From an uncultured Campylobacter sp. (GTDB lineage: Bacteria; Campylobacterota; Campylobacteria; Campylobacterales; Campylobacteraceae), in contig CAKVAF010000024.1 in the NCBI GenBank assembly GCA_934718785.1, forward strand, positions 1 through 11,118: 11,118 nt of DNA, written 5' to 3'. The notes under the pieces are model-generated. The model did no database searches. It saw only the letters and a list, made by a program, of their open reading frames with translations, and had not been told where the DNA came from. Every line of letters begins with the position of its first letter. Within the stretch, counting starts at the first letter, position 1. This document shows, one piece after another, positions 1 through 7,514 of the stretch. A program made the position numbers and the translations under genes.

Positions 1-80
1 TAAAGCGTTTTTATTGTATTTAATTTTTACTTAAATTTGCTTGACTTAAGATGAGAATTGAAATGTTTTTTAAATTTCAC

Positions 81-539
81 TCACCATTCAATAAAAGTTC
101 TTGCCTTTTTTATATGAGAAAAAGGAAGCTCTATTAGGGCTTCGTCGTGGCTAAACTCGGCGTTATCATTAATTTTACTCAGCTCAAGCAAGATGATATC
201 ATCTTTTACGCCGATGATTTTGCCCTCTAGTTTTTCTTTTTCAAGGGTTGTGATTTTCGCGTTTTCGCCAAGGCTTTGCTTAAAATGCTCTAATTTTGTG
301 AGTTTGCGCTCAAGTCCGGGAGATGAAACTTCTAAAAAATACTCGCCATCACAAGGGGGCTTCACATCTAAAATAGGGCTTAAAATTTCACTTAATCGAG
401 CGCAGTCATCTAGGCTCACGCCGCCTTTTTTGACTATATAAACGCGGTAAATTTTACGCGCATTTTCGCTTACTAATTCACTATCATAAAAGCTCACGCC
501 AGCTTCTATGCAGTAGGCTTTTAGCTCTTCTTCACTCAT
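81..539 (-). CDS. rimP: Ribosome maturation factor RimP
   Basis: This 152-residue protein has the size and two-part layout of RimP, a cytoplasmic factor that helps assemble the 30S ribosomal subunit. The N-terminal alpha/beta domain carries VSLDDCARLS (residues 41-50) and the family hallmark YFLEVSSPGLERKL (67-80). The rest (about 95-150) would be the SH3-like domain, ending in acidic and hydrophobic strands and a terminal Trp. The ATG start overlaps the rbfA stop by 8 bases (ATGAGTGA), so the two are probably translationally coupled. It is the last visible gene of the thrB-ylxR-infB-rbfA-rimP run, and pairing with infB and rbfA is typical of the family. No terminator is evident in the 80 bases after its stop. 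The identification rests on motif and context, and both agree. Confidence 0.95.
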   Translation of the reverse strand: MSEEELKAYCIEAGVSFYDSELVSENARKIYRVYIVKKGGVSLDDCARLSEILSPILDVKPPCDGEYFLEVSSPGLERKLTKLEHFKQSLGENAKITTLEKEKLEGKIIGVKDDIILLELSKINDNAEFSHDEALIELPFSHIKKARTFIEW

Positions 540-891
540 TTTTATCCTTTTTGATTTGCTCGAAAATGGCTTCGATTCTATTTTGCTTTTCTAGGCTTTC
601 ATCAAATTTAAAGTGAAAATTTGGGCTTTTAAACCAGCCTTGCTCTGCCATACAATAATTTTGCAAAGTGCGCGCGAGCTTTTTGAGTGAGTTTAAAATT
701 TGTTCTTGTTCTTGGGTGTTAAAGCTCATTTTATCTAAATACACAAAGGCGTCAAAGCGCCCTTTTTTACACTCTACATCCGTAACCACAAGCGAGCTTA
801 AAAGCTCATCATCAAGGCTAGCTAGTGCTTCTGGGATAAGCTCTTTTAGCACGCTTTGAGTGCGTAGTTTTTTTATCTCGGCTGGATTCAT
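532..891 (-). CDS. rbfA: 30S ribosome-binding factor RbfA
   Basis: RbfA binds the 30S subunit near the 5' end of 16S rRNA and is needed for late maturation and cold adaptation. I call the start at the ATG at 889-891, giving 119 residues that begin MNPAEIKKLR. A good AAGGA box at 897-901 lies 5 bases upstream. A longer reading from a TTG at 937-939 would add 16 basic residues, but that segment lies in repeat-like DNA that also occurs after hemD, so it is probably not coding. The KH-like fold is suggested by VECKKGRFDAFVYLD in the centre and by PNFHFKFDESLEKQNRIE near the end, matching the family's closing strand and helix. The 3' end overlaps rimP by 8 bases. A 207-base gap separates it from infB, which is unusual in this otherwise packed operon. 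Confidence 0.93.
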   Translation of the reverse strand: MNPAEIKKLRTQSVLKELIPEALASLDDELLSSLVVTDVECKKGRFDAFVYLDKMSFNTQEQEQILNSLKKLARTLQNYCMAEQGWFKSPNFHFKFDESLEKQNRIEAIFEQIKKDKNE

Positions 892-896
892 TTTTT

Positions 897-901
897 TCCT
901 T
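897..901 (-). promoter_or_regulatory. rbfA ribosome binding site that fixes the start
   Basis: AAGGA on the minus strand, 5 bases before the ATG at 889-891. No comparable box precedes the upstream TTG at 937-939, and that TTG sits in repeated DNA, so this site supports the shorter 119-residue RbfA. Confidence 0.75.
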
Positions 902-991
902 ATTCTTACGCTCTTTGCTTGAATTTTGTTGAAATTCAAAACCCGCGCCGCTGTTTTTGAATTTATTTAAATTTAAATTATAGATTGCCAC

Positions 992-1010
992 GACAAAACT
1001 TCGTTTTGTC
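992..1010. repeat. Perfect hairpin inside the GTCATTG module (infB-rbfA copy)
   Basis: GACAAAAC (992-999) pairs perfectly with GTTTTGTC (1003-1010) around a 3-base loop. An outer ATTG/CAAT pair at 984-987 and 1014-1017 lies beyond a small internal loop. There is no T-run after the stem in the operon's direction, so it does not look like an intrinsic terminator. Its flanks match the copies at 8504 and 10105 while its stem sequence differs. Confidence 0.8.
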
Positions 1011-1098
1011 TCACAATGACGAGCCACCAAAACCAAAGGCGCACGGAGTTTATAAATTTAAATTTCAAACACCCAAGCCGCGCTAAGCCGCCTTAAAT

Positions 1099-3774
1099 TT
1101 ATAAAGTGGCTTTTTGCTTTATTTCCTTATAACTTTCTATAAAATCGCCCTCGCGCATATCATTACACCCCTCAATGCCAACGCCGCATTCAAAGCCCTT
1201 TGCCACTTCTTTGACATCATCTTTAAAGCGTTTAAGCGAGCTTACATTGCCTTCAAAAATCACCACTCCATCGCGAATGAGACGAATTTTAGCTCCGCGG
1301 TTTATCACGCCATCAGTTACGATACATCCTGCAATTTGCCCGATTTTTGGAGCGTTAAAGACTTGCCTGATTTGTGCTTGACCCAGTTCTTCTTCGCTGA
1401 TGATAGGACTCATCATACCGCTTAAAAGTGCTTTCACATCATCGATTAAATTATAAATCACATTGTAAGTTTTGATTTGCACGCCCTTTTCTTTAGCCTT
1501 TTCTTTTAGCTCGCCTGTTGGACGGATATTAAAGCCAAGCACCACGCTATCATCGCTCGCACTGGCTAGTTCTATATCACTTTGCGTGATACCGCCCACA
1601 GCAGCGTGGATGATATTGACCTTAATCTCATCATTTTTAAGCTTTTCAAGGCTTGAGCGAATCGCTTCAAGTGAGCCTTGCACATCGGCTTTTAAAATGA
1701 CGGCTAGAGATTTTAAATTGCCTTCTTTAACCTTTTCTGCAAGCTCATCAAGACTGACTTTAGTTGATTTGCTAAGCTCTTTTTGGCGGTTGTATTCTTG
1801 TCTTTTGCTGGCGTATTCGCGCGCTTCTTTGTCGCTATTTACGGCTATGAGCGTTTCGCCTGCATCAGGGGCTTCGCTAAGTCCTATGATGACGCCACAT
1901 TCGCCGGGCTCGATTTTTTCTAGGCTTTTGCCCTTGTCATCATTCATCGCTCTAATCTTACCAAAGGCTACGCCAGCCACCACTGTATCGCCCACTTTAA
2001 GCGTGCCATTTTGCACGATTAAAGTAGCTACCGGACCCCTGCCTTTTTGCACCGAGCTTTCTATAATGCTTGCTTTAGCTTTAGCGTTAAAATCAGCCTT
2101 TAAATCGAGTAAATCCGCTTGCAAAAGCAAGGTTTCTAGCAAATCTTCAACGCCCGTGCCTTTTTTAGCCGAGACATTTACGAACTCATATTTGCCACCC
2201 CACTCAGTCGGCACGATGTCCATTTCAGCAAGCTGGGTTTTGACTAAATCAGGATTTGCATCTTCCTTGTCGATTTTATTGATCGCAATGATGATAGGCA
2301 CATTGGCTGCTTTGGCGTGATTGATGGCTTCTTTAGTTTGAGGCTTGACCCCATCATCAGCAGCCACAACGATAACAGCAATATCTGTAACACTAGCTCC
2401 TCTCGCACGCATTGCAGAAAATGCTTCGTGGCCGGGAGTGTCGATAAAGGTGATTTTACGCCCATTTTTTTCTATCATATAAGCGCCCACATGCTGCGTG
2501 ATACCGCCTGCTTCAGCACTTGCGACGCGACTATTTCTAATATAATCAAGCAAAGATGTTTTACCATGATCGACATGTCCCATGATCGTAATCACAGGCG
2601 CACGCGGCTTTAAATTTGCATTTTCATCGCTGTTTTGCTCATATTCTTTGATATAATCAAACTCGCTCGCTTCATCGATGATATTAATTTCCACGCCAAA
2701 CTCATCGGCTAAAATTTCAATCGCCGTTTCATCTAAAAAGTCATTTTTTGTCGTCATCATGCCCAGCATAAAGAGCTTTGAGATGATTTCGCTTGTGTTT
2801 TTATTTAGTTTATCAGCAAGCTCATAAAGCCTGATTTCTTTTGGAATTTCAACGCTTTTTATCTCAGCATTTTGGCTTTTTTCCACTCTTTTAGGCGCTT
2901 TTTTACGCCGGCTGCGACTAAGGCTAGTTTCAGTAAATTGATTAAAACTTTGTCTTAAAACTTGGGGCTGCTTTTTAGGTAAAACAGGGGCGATTTTTGG
3001 CTCGCTAATGCCGCTAAAATCAGGTAAAACGACCACATCTTCATCTTCAAGGCTAAGTTCTGCAAAGCTTTGATTGTCTAAGAGATCCATTTTTGCGGTG
3101 TTTTCTTTTTTATGCGCGGCTTGCTTTTTTTCTTTCTTTTTAACTCTTTTTGTGCTTTCTTCGCTGTTTAGAGAAAACATATCCTTTAAATCAAGGCGCG
3201 AAGATTTGAGCGCGCTTTTTTGAGCGCTTTTTTCATCACTTTCTTTTAAAGTGCTTTCATCGCGCCTTTTTTTGACGATGACAAGCCCACGCCTTTGCTG
3301 TAAAAGATCCGTGCTAGGTGCTGAAATGGGCTTTTTCTCTTCTTTTGCCACCACTCTTTGTGGCGTGCCCAAACCCACGCCACTGGAATTGATTTCAGTG
3401 TTTGTAATATTGCTAGAATTTTCTTTTAAATTCTCTTTTTCAAGCTCTTTTTTCGCGCTTTTTTCTTCATTTTCCTTGATATTTTCTTTAGGGCTTGTGG
3501 CTTTTTTCTTTGTTTCTTTAGTGCTTTTTTTTTCGCTTTCTTTTTTGCTGCTTTTGGCGCTTTTTTTGTCTTCTTTTGGCTTCATTTTAGCCTTGAAGCT
3601 TTCTGGGATAGTTTTTGTTTGGATATATTCATAAATCACAGCGGCGATTTCTTCATCCACAGCACTTGAAGCTGATTTGACATCAAGTCCTAGCTCGCTG
3701 GCTTTTTCTAAAATTTCTTTCGAGCTTGAGTAGCCCATATCCTTTGCAATCTCATAAATTCGAACCTTAGCCAT
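1099..3774 (-). CDS. infB: Translation initiation factor IF-2
   Basis: IF-2 is the GTPase that brings initiator fMet-tRNA to the 30S subunit and promotes 50S joining. The 891-residue protein has the full bacterial layout. An IF2-N domain (about 1-52, [15 protein letters not shown]) is followed by a long, charged Lys/Glu/Ser-rich linker (about 55-310). A second IF2-N domain (about 313-366, [12 protein letters not shown]) comes next, then the G domain. The G motifs are G1 GHVDHGKT (399-406), G2 GGITQH (423-428), G3 DTPGHE (445-450), G4 NKID (499-502) and G5 SAKKG (535-539). The beta-barrel domain II (about 560-650) and the C1 and C2 regions (about 670-891) follow, with C2 binding fMet-tRNA. The ATG start overlaps the ylxR stop by 8 bases. 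A run of 8 A in the linker is the longest homopolymer in the gene. Confidence 0.98.
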   Translation of the reverse strand: MAKVRIYEIAKDMGYSSSKEILEKASELGLDVKSASSAVDEEIAAVIYEYIQTKTIPESFKAKMKPKEDKKSAKSSKKESEKKSTKETKKKATSPKENIKENEEKSAKKELEKENLKENSSNITNTEINSSGVGLGTPQRVVAKEEKKPISAPSTDLLQQRRGLVIVKKRRDESTLKESDEKSAQKSALKSSRLDLKDMFSLNSEESTKRVKKKEKKQAAHKKENTAKMDLLDNQSFAELSLEDEDVVVLPDFSGISEPKIAPVLPKKQPQVLRQSFNQFTETSLSRSRRKKAPKRVEKSQNAEIKSVEIPKEIRLYELADKLNKNTSEIISKLFMLGMMTTKNDFLDETAIEILADEFGVEINIIDEASEFDYIKEYEQNSDENANLKPRAPVITIMGHVDHGKTSLLDYIRNSRVASAEAGGITQHVGAYMIEKNGRKITFIDTPGHEAFSAMRARGASVTDIAVIVVAADDGVKPQTKEAINHAKAANVPIIIAINKIDKEDANPDLVKTQLAEMDIVPTEWGGKYEFVNVSAKKGTGVEDLLETLLLQADLLDLKADFNAKAKASIIESSVQKGRGPVATLIVQNGTLKVGDTVVAGVAFGKIRAMNDDKGKSLEKIEPGECGVIIGLSEAPDAGETLIAVNSDKEAREYASKRQEYNRQKELSKSTKVSLDELAEKVKEGNLKSLAVILKADVQGSLEAIRSSLEKLKNDEIKVNIIHAAVGGITQSDIELASASDDSVVLGFNIRPTGELKEKAKEKGVQIKTYNVIYNLIDDVKALLSGMMSPIISEEELGQAQIRQVFNAPKIGQIAGCIVTDGVINRGAKIRLIRDGVVIFEGNVSSLKRFKDDVKEVAKGFECGVGIEGCNDMREGDFIESYKEIKQKATL

Positions 3775-4012
3775 TTAAAATCATCTCCTTAAATTCAGTA
3801 ATTTCTACTCTAATCTTATGCACCTTTGAAAAAATTTTCGCAAGATTTTTTGCTTCTAAGCAGCAAGAGCAAATATATGAGCTTTTGCCGTGATTTAAAT
3901 TTAGGCAAATCGTGCTATCTTTTATCCAAAAACGGTGCAAATTTTTTTGAAAAAACCTTTGCTTGCACACAAAGCACATTCGAATGGGAATTTTTTTGTG
4001 ATATTTTAGCAA
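3767..4012 (-). CDS. YlxR (DUF448) family small nucleic-acid-binding protein
   Basis: This 81-residue basic protein matches the YlxR/DUF448 family. It has P-I-R-M-C-F-V-C (residues 9-16) and GKSSYIC (42-48), where most relatives have G-R-G-A-Y-x-C. Members sit between nusA and infB in many bacteria. They have been proposed to bind RNA, and in some species to influence RNase P or transcription. Cysteines 13, 16, 48, 50 and 51 could form a metal or structural cluster, which is inference. The start is a TTG at 4010-4012 that overlaps the thrB stop (TTGCTAA). An internal ATG at Met12 would cut off the conserved P-x-R, so it is unlikely. Both ends overlap neighbours (7 bases with thrB, 8 with infB), so coupled translation is probable. 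nusA is not next to it here. Confidence 0.88.
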   Translation of the reverse strand: MLKYHKKIPIRMCFVCKQRFFQKNLHRFWIKDSTICLNLNHGKSSYICSCCLEAKNLAKIFSKVHKIRVEITEFKEMILNG

Positions 4013-4965
4013 ATTTCAAAGCCTTTGTCATCAAAATCTAAAATTTTAAAATCAAACTTAGAAAATCTAGCCCTCATCAAACGCTCAAGCCTAGGCGCAT
4101 CATCTTTATATAAAAGATTAAAAAAACTTGAGCCTGAGCCTGAGAGTGTGCTCATTAAAGCGCCATTTTCTAAAGCGAGTTTTTGCACGCTAAAAAGCTC
4201 ATTTAAAGCCTTCATACGCGAAATTTGATGTAATTTATCCTTGCTTGCAAGGCGCAAAAACTCGTATTTTTTACTCAAAAAACAAGCCGTTAAAAAACTT
4301 GCGTGAGCTAGGTTAAAAACAGCCTTTTCAAAGGCTATATTTTTAGCTAAACTCGCTCTTGATTTTTCTGTATTGAAAGCATTTTCAGGTATGCAAATCA
4401 AGGCTTTCAAGTCTTTATCTATCTTTTTTTTAATGCTAAAAACTTCTAAATTTTCTTTTAAATTTTTTTGCGAATTTGTTTTAAAATTCTTTTTTTTTGC
4501 CGCTTTTAAAGAAGCGAGTTCATTTTTATTTTCAATCAAGGCACAAACAAAGCCGCCAAGCGTTGCAGGAGCGATATTATCAGGGTGATTTTCATATTTT
4601 AAAGCCGCGTTTAAAATTTCTTTTTTACTCACCTTTTTACCCGCCATAAAAAAGGCTGAAGCAAGGGCTGAAACAATGACTGCACTAGAGCTTCCAAGTC
4701 CTCTTGAAAAGGGGATTTTATTATCAAATTTAAAAGAAAATTCGCACTTTTTGCTCTTATTTAAAAATGTAAATTCTTTTTTAAAAATTTCAATGAAAAG
4801 ATTGTTTTTAAAAAGCTCTTTATCATCCTTATTAAAGCCCTTTATATCAATGCTTTGCATCCTTGTTTCTTTAATTTCTACTTCATTAAAAAGACTTAAA
4901 GCAAGCCCCAAGCAGTCAAAGCCCGGACCCAAATTTGCACTCGTTGCAGGAACTTTTATCTTCAA
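4006..4965 (-). CDS. thrB: Homoserine kinase ThrB
   Basis: ThrB phosphorylates homoserine with ATP, giving the substrate for threonine synthase. The 319-residue protein is a GHMP-family kinase. It has the N-terminal MKIKVPATSANLGPGFDCLG, the ATP-binding PFSRGLGSSSA (85-95), ENHPDN (125-130) and the C-terminal LSGSGSSFF (274-282). It begins with TTG at 4963-4965. The N-terminal motif starts there, AAGGA stands 5 bases upstream, and no in-frame ATG is close. A Lys/Asn/Glu-rich segment (about 145-180) between the central motifs looks like a species-specific expansion, and it contains a run of nine A (T at 4490-4498 on the plus strand). It is the first gene of the minus-strand run and overlaps ylxR by 7 bases. 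A TATAAT box lies just upstream. Confidence 0.96.
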   Translation of the reverse strand: MKIKVPATSANLGPGFDCLGLALSLFNEVEIKETRMQSIDIKGFNKDDKELFKNNLFIEIFKKEFTFLNKSKKCEFSFKFDNKIPFSRGLGSSSAVIVSALASAFFMAGKKVSKKEILNAALKYENHPDNIAPATLGGFVCALIENKNELASLKAAKKKNFKTNSQKNLKENLEVFSIKKKIDKDLKALICIPENAFNTEKSRASLAKNIAFEKAVFNLAHASFLTACFLSKKYEFLRLASKDKLHQISRMKALNELFSVQKLALENGALMSTLSGSGSSFFNLLYKDDAPRLERLMRARFSKFDFKILDFDDKGFEIC

Positions 4966-4987
4966 ATTTATCCTTAAAAAAAGCTGT

Positions 4988-4993
4988 ATTATA
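4988..4993 (-). promoter_or_regulatory. Probable sigma-70 -10 box for the thrB-ylxR-infB operon
   Basis: A perfect TATAAT on the minus strand lies 22 bases before the thrB TTG, in the AT-rich context typical of Campylobacter promoters, where a -35 box is often weak. Initiation would fall near 4981 and give a short leader of about 16 bases. Confidence 0.65.
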
Positions 4994-5047
4994 GCTAAAT
5001 TTTGCTTTTTTGCGTATAAAATTAAAGCTTTTTTATCAAAAATAAGT

Positions 5048-5053
5048 TATAAT
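5048..5053 (+). promoter_or_regulatory. Probable sigma-70 -10 box for hemE
   Basis: A perfect TATAAT 26 bases before the hemE ATG, preceded by T-rich DNA (GCTTTTTTATC). An AAAGGA ribosome binding site follows at 5067-5072, 7 bases before the ATG. With the thrB box it forms a divergent pair about 55 bases apart, so one regulator could affect both directions, although no operator is apparent. Confidence 0.65.
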
Positions 5054-5079
5054 AAAGCTTAAATTTAAAGGACTTTTCA

Positions 5080-6102
5080 ATGATTTTTATCGATGCTTGT
5101 TTTAAAAAAAGCGTGCCTTACACGCCTGTGTGGATGATGCGCCAAGCAGGGCGCTATTTACCAGAATACAGAGCAGTAAGAGAAGCTGCTGGGACTTTTT
5201 TAGAACTTTGCAAGGACTATAAAAAGGCAAGTGAAGTGAGCCTTCAGCCTGTGGATATTTTAGATGTGGATGCGGCGATTATTTTTAGCGATATTTTAGT
5301 CGTGCCGCTTGAAATGGGTATGAAGCTTCATTTCACGCAGGGCGAGGGTCCTGTTTTTAGCAAGCCTTTGACAAATTTAGAGCAAATTGACGCGCTTGAG
5401 ATAGAAAAGGCGCTTAAGAATTTAAGCTATGTTTATGAAGCCATCGCACTTACGAGAGAAAAATTAGCAAAAGATAAAGCACTTATAGGATTTTGCGGTG
5501 CGCCTTGGACTTTAGCAACCTATATGATCGAGGGTAGGGGCAGTAAAACTTACGCAAAAAGTAAAAAAATGCTCTATCAAAATCCAGAGCTTTTGCACGC
5601 TCTTTTAGGCAAGCTCACACAGGCTTTAAAGCTTTATTTAGAAGCACAAATTAAAGCAGGAGCAAATGCGGTGCAAATCTTTGATAGCTGGGCAAATGCC
5701 TTAGAAGAAAGTGCTTTTTATGAGTTTTCTTTTAAATATATGCTTGAAATTTGCGAGTTTTTAAAAGCAAAATACCCGCAAGTGCCGATTCTACTCTTTC
5801 CACGCGCTGTGAGTGGGTATTTAGACAAAATTAGCGGAAATTTTGATGTTTTTGGGGTCGATTGGAGCACGCCTTTAGCTTTAGCTCGCGATAAATTAAG
5901 CGACAAATACACACTTCAGGGCAATTTAGAGCCTTGTAGGCTCTATGATAAGGGCGCGATTTTAAATGGGGTGCGCGAGATTGTAAAAACTATGCACGGT
6001 AAAAATCATATATTTAATCTGGGGCATGGGATTTTGCCAGATATTAGTGTGGAGAATGCGAAGTATTTTGTGAATTTAGTGAAAGAGCTTTCTAGGGCTT
6101 AG
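5080..6102 (+). CDS. hemE: Uroporphyrinogen decarboxylase HemE
   Basis: HemE removes four acetate carboxyl groups from uroporphyrinogen III to give coproporphyrinogen III in the cytoplasmic heme pathway. The 340-residue length is normal. Family signatures are [16 protein letters not shown] (16-31, with Arg21 and Arg25 expected to hold substrate carboxylates) and IIFSDILV with the likely catalytic Asp71. Others are [34 protein letters not shown] and the C-terminal NLGHGILPD (313-321, His316). The ATG is supported by AAAGGA 7 bases upstream. The last two codons and the stop lie inside the left inverted repeat of a MITE-like unit, so the extreme C-terminus may have been shaped by that insertion. 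It diverges from thrB. Confidence 0.98.
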   Translation: MIFIDACFKKSVPYTPVWMMRQAGRYLPEYRAVREAAGTFLELCKDYKKASEVSLQPVDILDVDAAIIFSDILVVPLEMGMKLHFTQGEGPVFSKPLTNLEQIDALEIEKALKNLSYVYEAIALTREKLAKDKALIGFCGAPWTLATYMIEGRGSKTYAKSKKMLYQNPELLHALLGKLTQALKLYLEAQIKAGANAVQIFDSWANALEESAFYEFSFKYMLEICEFLKAKYPQVPILLFPRAVSGYLDKISGNFDVFGVDWSTPLALARDKLSDKYTLQGNLEPCRLYDKGAILNGVREIVKTMHGKNHIFNLGHGILPDISVENAKYFVNLVKELSRA

Positions 6103-6498
6103 CTTTTGAGTGCTTTTAAGGGAGTTTGAATTTTTCTCACTGCGGCGGTTTCTTACCTAGCCTTGTTCGAAAAATCCTACACAATCCTTAAAATCAACTC
6201 AAAATCCCACGCCTTAGGGTTTTTGTAAATTTAAATTTATAAACAGCGCGCGCCTTAGGTGTTTGGGATTTAAATTTTGTGTTTTTAGCACGTCATTGCG
6301 AGCGCATAAATTTAAATAAATTTAAAAACTTTAAAACGCGGGCAAGGATTTTACCCCGCAATAATCACACCACGACTAAGGCGAAGTATTTTTGAGGGGT
6401 TTTTTGGGTTGTGAAGTATTTTTCTAGCAAGACTAGATAAATAATCTGTCAAAGCTAGAAAAATTCAAACTCCCGCTAAGGCACCAAAAAGACAAGCC
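6096..6498. mobile_element. MITE-like repeat unit between hemE and the radical SAM gene
   Basis: This 403-base non-coding unit is bounded by 42-base inverted repeats at 6096-6137 and 6457-6498 that match at 34 of 42 positions. The inner 18 bases (GGGAGTTTGAATTTTTCT) are perfect. It fills almost the whole 414-base hemE-radical SAM gap, from the hemE stop to a few bases before the next ribosome binding site. The first 120 bases recur at 8361-8481 with about 8 differences. Inside are a half copy of the GTCATTGCGAG module (6292-6302), a hairpin GCGGG/CCCGC (6338-6359), and GAAGTATTTTT twice (6383-6393, 6413-6423). A 10-base stem TTTTTCTAGC/GCTAGAAAAA spans 6419-6463. No transposase or clear target duplication is visible. 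Calling it a mobile element is inference from the inverted ends and the second copy. Confidence 0.65.
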
Positions 6499-6516
6499 TT
6501 AATAAAGGAAAATCAT

Positions 6517-7422
6517 TTGGCAAATATCATCTTTGGACCTGTTAATTCTAGGCGCTTTGGGCTGTCTTTGGGTGTAGATTTAAGCCCTTTTGAAAAGATT
6601 TGTAATTTTGACTGCGTGTATTGTGAGCTTGCCCCTAAAAAGCCCATTTCAAGCCAAACTAAGTCCATAGCCCCCCAAATTATCATTGATGAGCTTAAAA
6701 AAGTGCTTGAAACAGGCGTGAAATTTGATGTTTTAACCCTTACTGCAAATGGCGAGCCCAGCCTTTATCCTCATTTAAAAGAGCTTGTAGCAGAGCTTAA
6801 AAAGCTAAGCTTAAAACAAAAAATCCTCATTTTAAGCAACGGCTCGTCCGTGCTTGACACGGCTAAATTTGAGACTCTAAAGGATATTGATATCGTTAAG
6901 TTTAGCCTTGATAGCGCCATTTCAAAGAGCTTTTATCGTATCGATAAGGCTTTAAAAAGCATAAATTTAAGCTTAATGATAGAAAAAATGGCCGAGTTTA
7001 GCGCGCAGTTTAAAGGCGAGCTTGTGATGGAAACGCTTGTGGTAGCGGGGATTAATGATAGCGAAGCTGAGTTTATCGCTCTTAATGAAGCCTTTGATAA
7101 GATAAAGCCTTTGCGTGTGGATCTTAGCACGCTAGACCGTCCGCCTGCATATGCTGTTAAGGCTGTGAGTAAGCAGCGCTTAGAAGAGCTTAGCCGTTTA
7201 ATCACTGCTGTGCCCGTGCTTTTGCCAAGTAGGGATTTTAAACAAAACAGACTTGATTTAAGCGAAGAAGAGCTTTTGAAAATGCTTCATTTAAGAGCGC
7301 AAAGTGAGTTTGATATCAAAAATTTAAGCACAAATTCGCAAAAGCTTCTTGAAAATTTACTTAAAAAGTCCGCCATTAAGGAGCTTTTTTTAGCCGGCGT
7401 GAAATTTTATAAAGCCCTTTGA
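6517..7422 (+). CDS. Radical SAM protein, COG0731-type Fe-S oxidoreductase
   Basis: This 301-residue protein opens with FGPVNSRRFGLSLGVDL, the usual lead-in of COG0731 radical SAM proteins. CNFDCVYC follows, with Cys29, Cys33 and Cys36 in the CxxxCxxC arrangement that holds a [4Fe-4S] cluster and S-adenosylmethionine. NGEPS (78-82) is the GE motif that contacts the methionine of SAM. SNGS and the alternating strands after it fit the TIM-barrel core, and the last about 60 residues look like a helical winged-helix-like tail. The substrate is unknown, and no partner gene suggests it. The start is TTG at 6517-6519 with AAAGGA at 6504-6509. An orthologue beside hemE in C. jejuni (from memory) suggests conserved pairing. 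Family identification is firm; function is not. Confidence 0.9.
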   Translation: MANIIFGPVNSRRFGLSLGVDLSPFEKICNFDCVYCELAPKKPISSQTKSIAPQIIIDELKKVLETGVKFDVLTLTANGEPSLYPHLKELVAELKKLSLKQKILILSNGSSVLDTAKFETLKDIDIVKFSLDSAISKSFYRIDKALKSINLSLMIEKMAEFSAQFKGELVMETLVVAGINDSEAEFIALNEAFDKIKPLRVDLSTLDRPPAYAVKAVSKQRLEELSRLITAVPVLLPSRDFKQNRLDLSEEELLKMLHLRAQSEFDIKNLSTNSQKLLENLLKKSAIKELFLAGVKFYKAL

Positions 7423-7462
7423 AATTTACAAATAAATTTATAGAAATTTCACTTCAATTTAC

Positions 7463-7476
7463 TTGTAAATTTACAA
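7463..7476. promoter_or_regulatory. Perfect 14-base palindrome upstream of thiD
   Basis: TTGTAAATTTACAA reads the same on both strands and ends 6 bases before the candidate -10 box of thiD. Its place, covering the region upstream of the -10, is what an operator would have. It is AT-only apart from two bases, so chance is a real alternative. No TPP riboswitch motif was recognised in this 92-base gap. Confidence 0.35.
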
Positions 7477-7482
7477 TGAGTT

Positions 7483-7488
7483 TATAAA
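7483..7488 (+). promoter_or_regulatory. Candidate -10 box for thiD
   Basis: TATAAA (within TTTATAAAAT) lies 26 bases before the thiD ATG, with an AAGGAG ribosome binding site between them. The spacing resembles that of hemE. The flanking DNA is all AT-rich, so the call is tentative. Confidence 0.45.
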
Positions 7489-7514
7489 ATAATTTAAATT
7501 TAAAAAGGAGAAAA

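Larger units (their letters stand above)
892..1098. repeat. Mosaic repeat DNA filling the infB-rbfA gap
   Basis: These 207 bases split two genes that are normally adjacent. Read on the minus strand, the segment holds three pieces seen elsewhere in the window. The first is a G+C-rich stretch with GGTGTTTG followed by ATTTAAATTT, resembling 6246-6275. The second is a hairpin module at 983-1020 flanked by GTCATTGTGAG and CGTGGCAATC. The third is a 38-base piece at 919-956 that matches 10042-10079 at 31 of 38 positions, including a 22-base core with one mismatch. No convincing gene is present. It must be transcribed if infB and rbfA share an operon, so the hairpin would be present in the mRNA. 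Confidence 0.8.

Noticed and set aside
1..80. Possible promoter for a downstream minus-strand gene (TACAAT at 13-18)
   Set aside because: Only one imperfect -10 box in AT-rich DNA, with no gene visible within the window to support it.
892..939. 16-residue N-terminal extension of RbfA from a TTG
   Set aside because: The segment lies in repeat DNA shared with the hemD-flagellin gap, and a good AAGGA precedes the internal ATG.
818..1036. 72-codon minus-strand frame covering the infB-rbfA gap
   Set aside because: It overlaps rbfA in another frame and translates the repeat. There is no recognisable domain.
1472..2320. 282-codon open frame antisense to infB
   Set aside because: It is opposite the conserved G domain of IF-2, has Ser/Leu-rich composition typical of an antisense shadow, and resembles no known family.
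7420..7451. Terminator after the radical SAM gene (TGAAATTT pairing with AAATTTCA)
   Set aside because: The stem has one G-C pair at each end, a 16-base loop and no T-run, so it is too weak to call.
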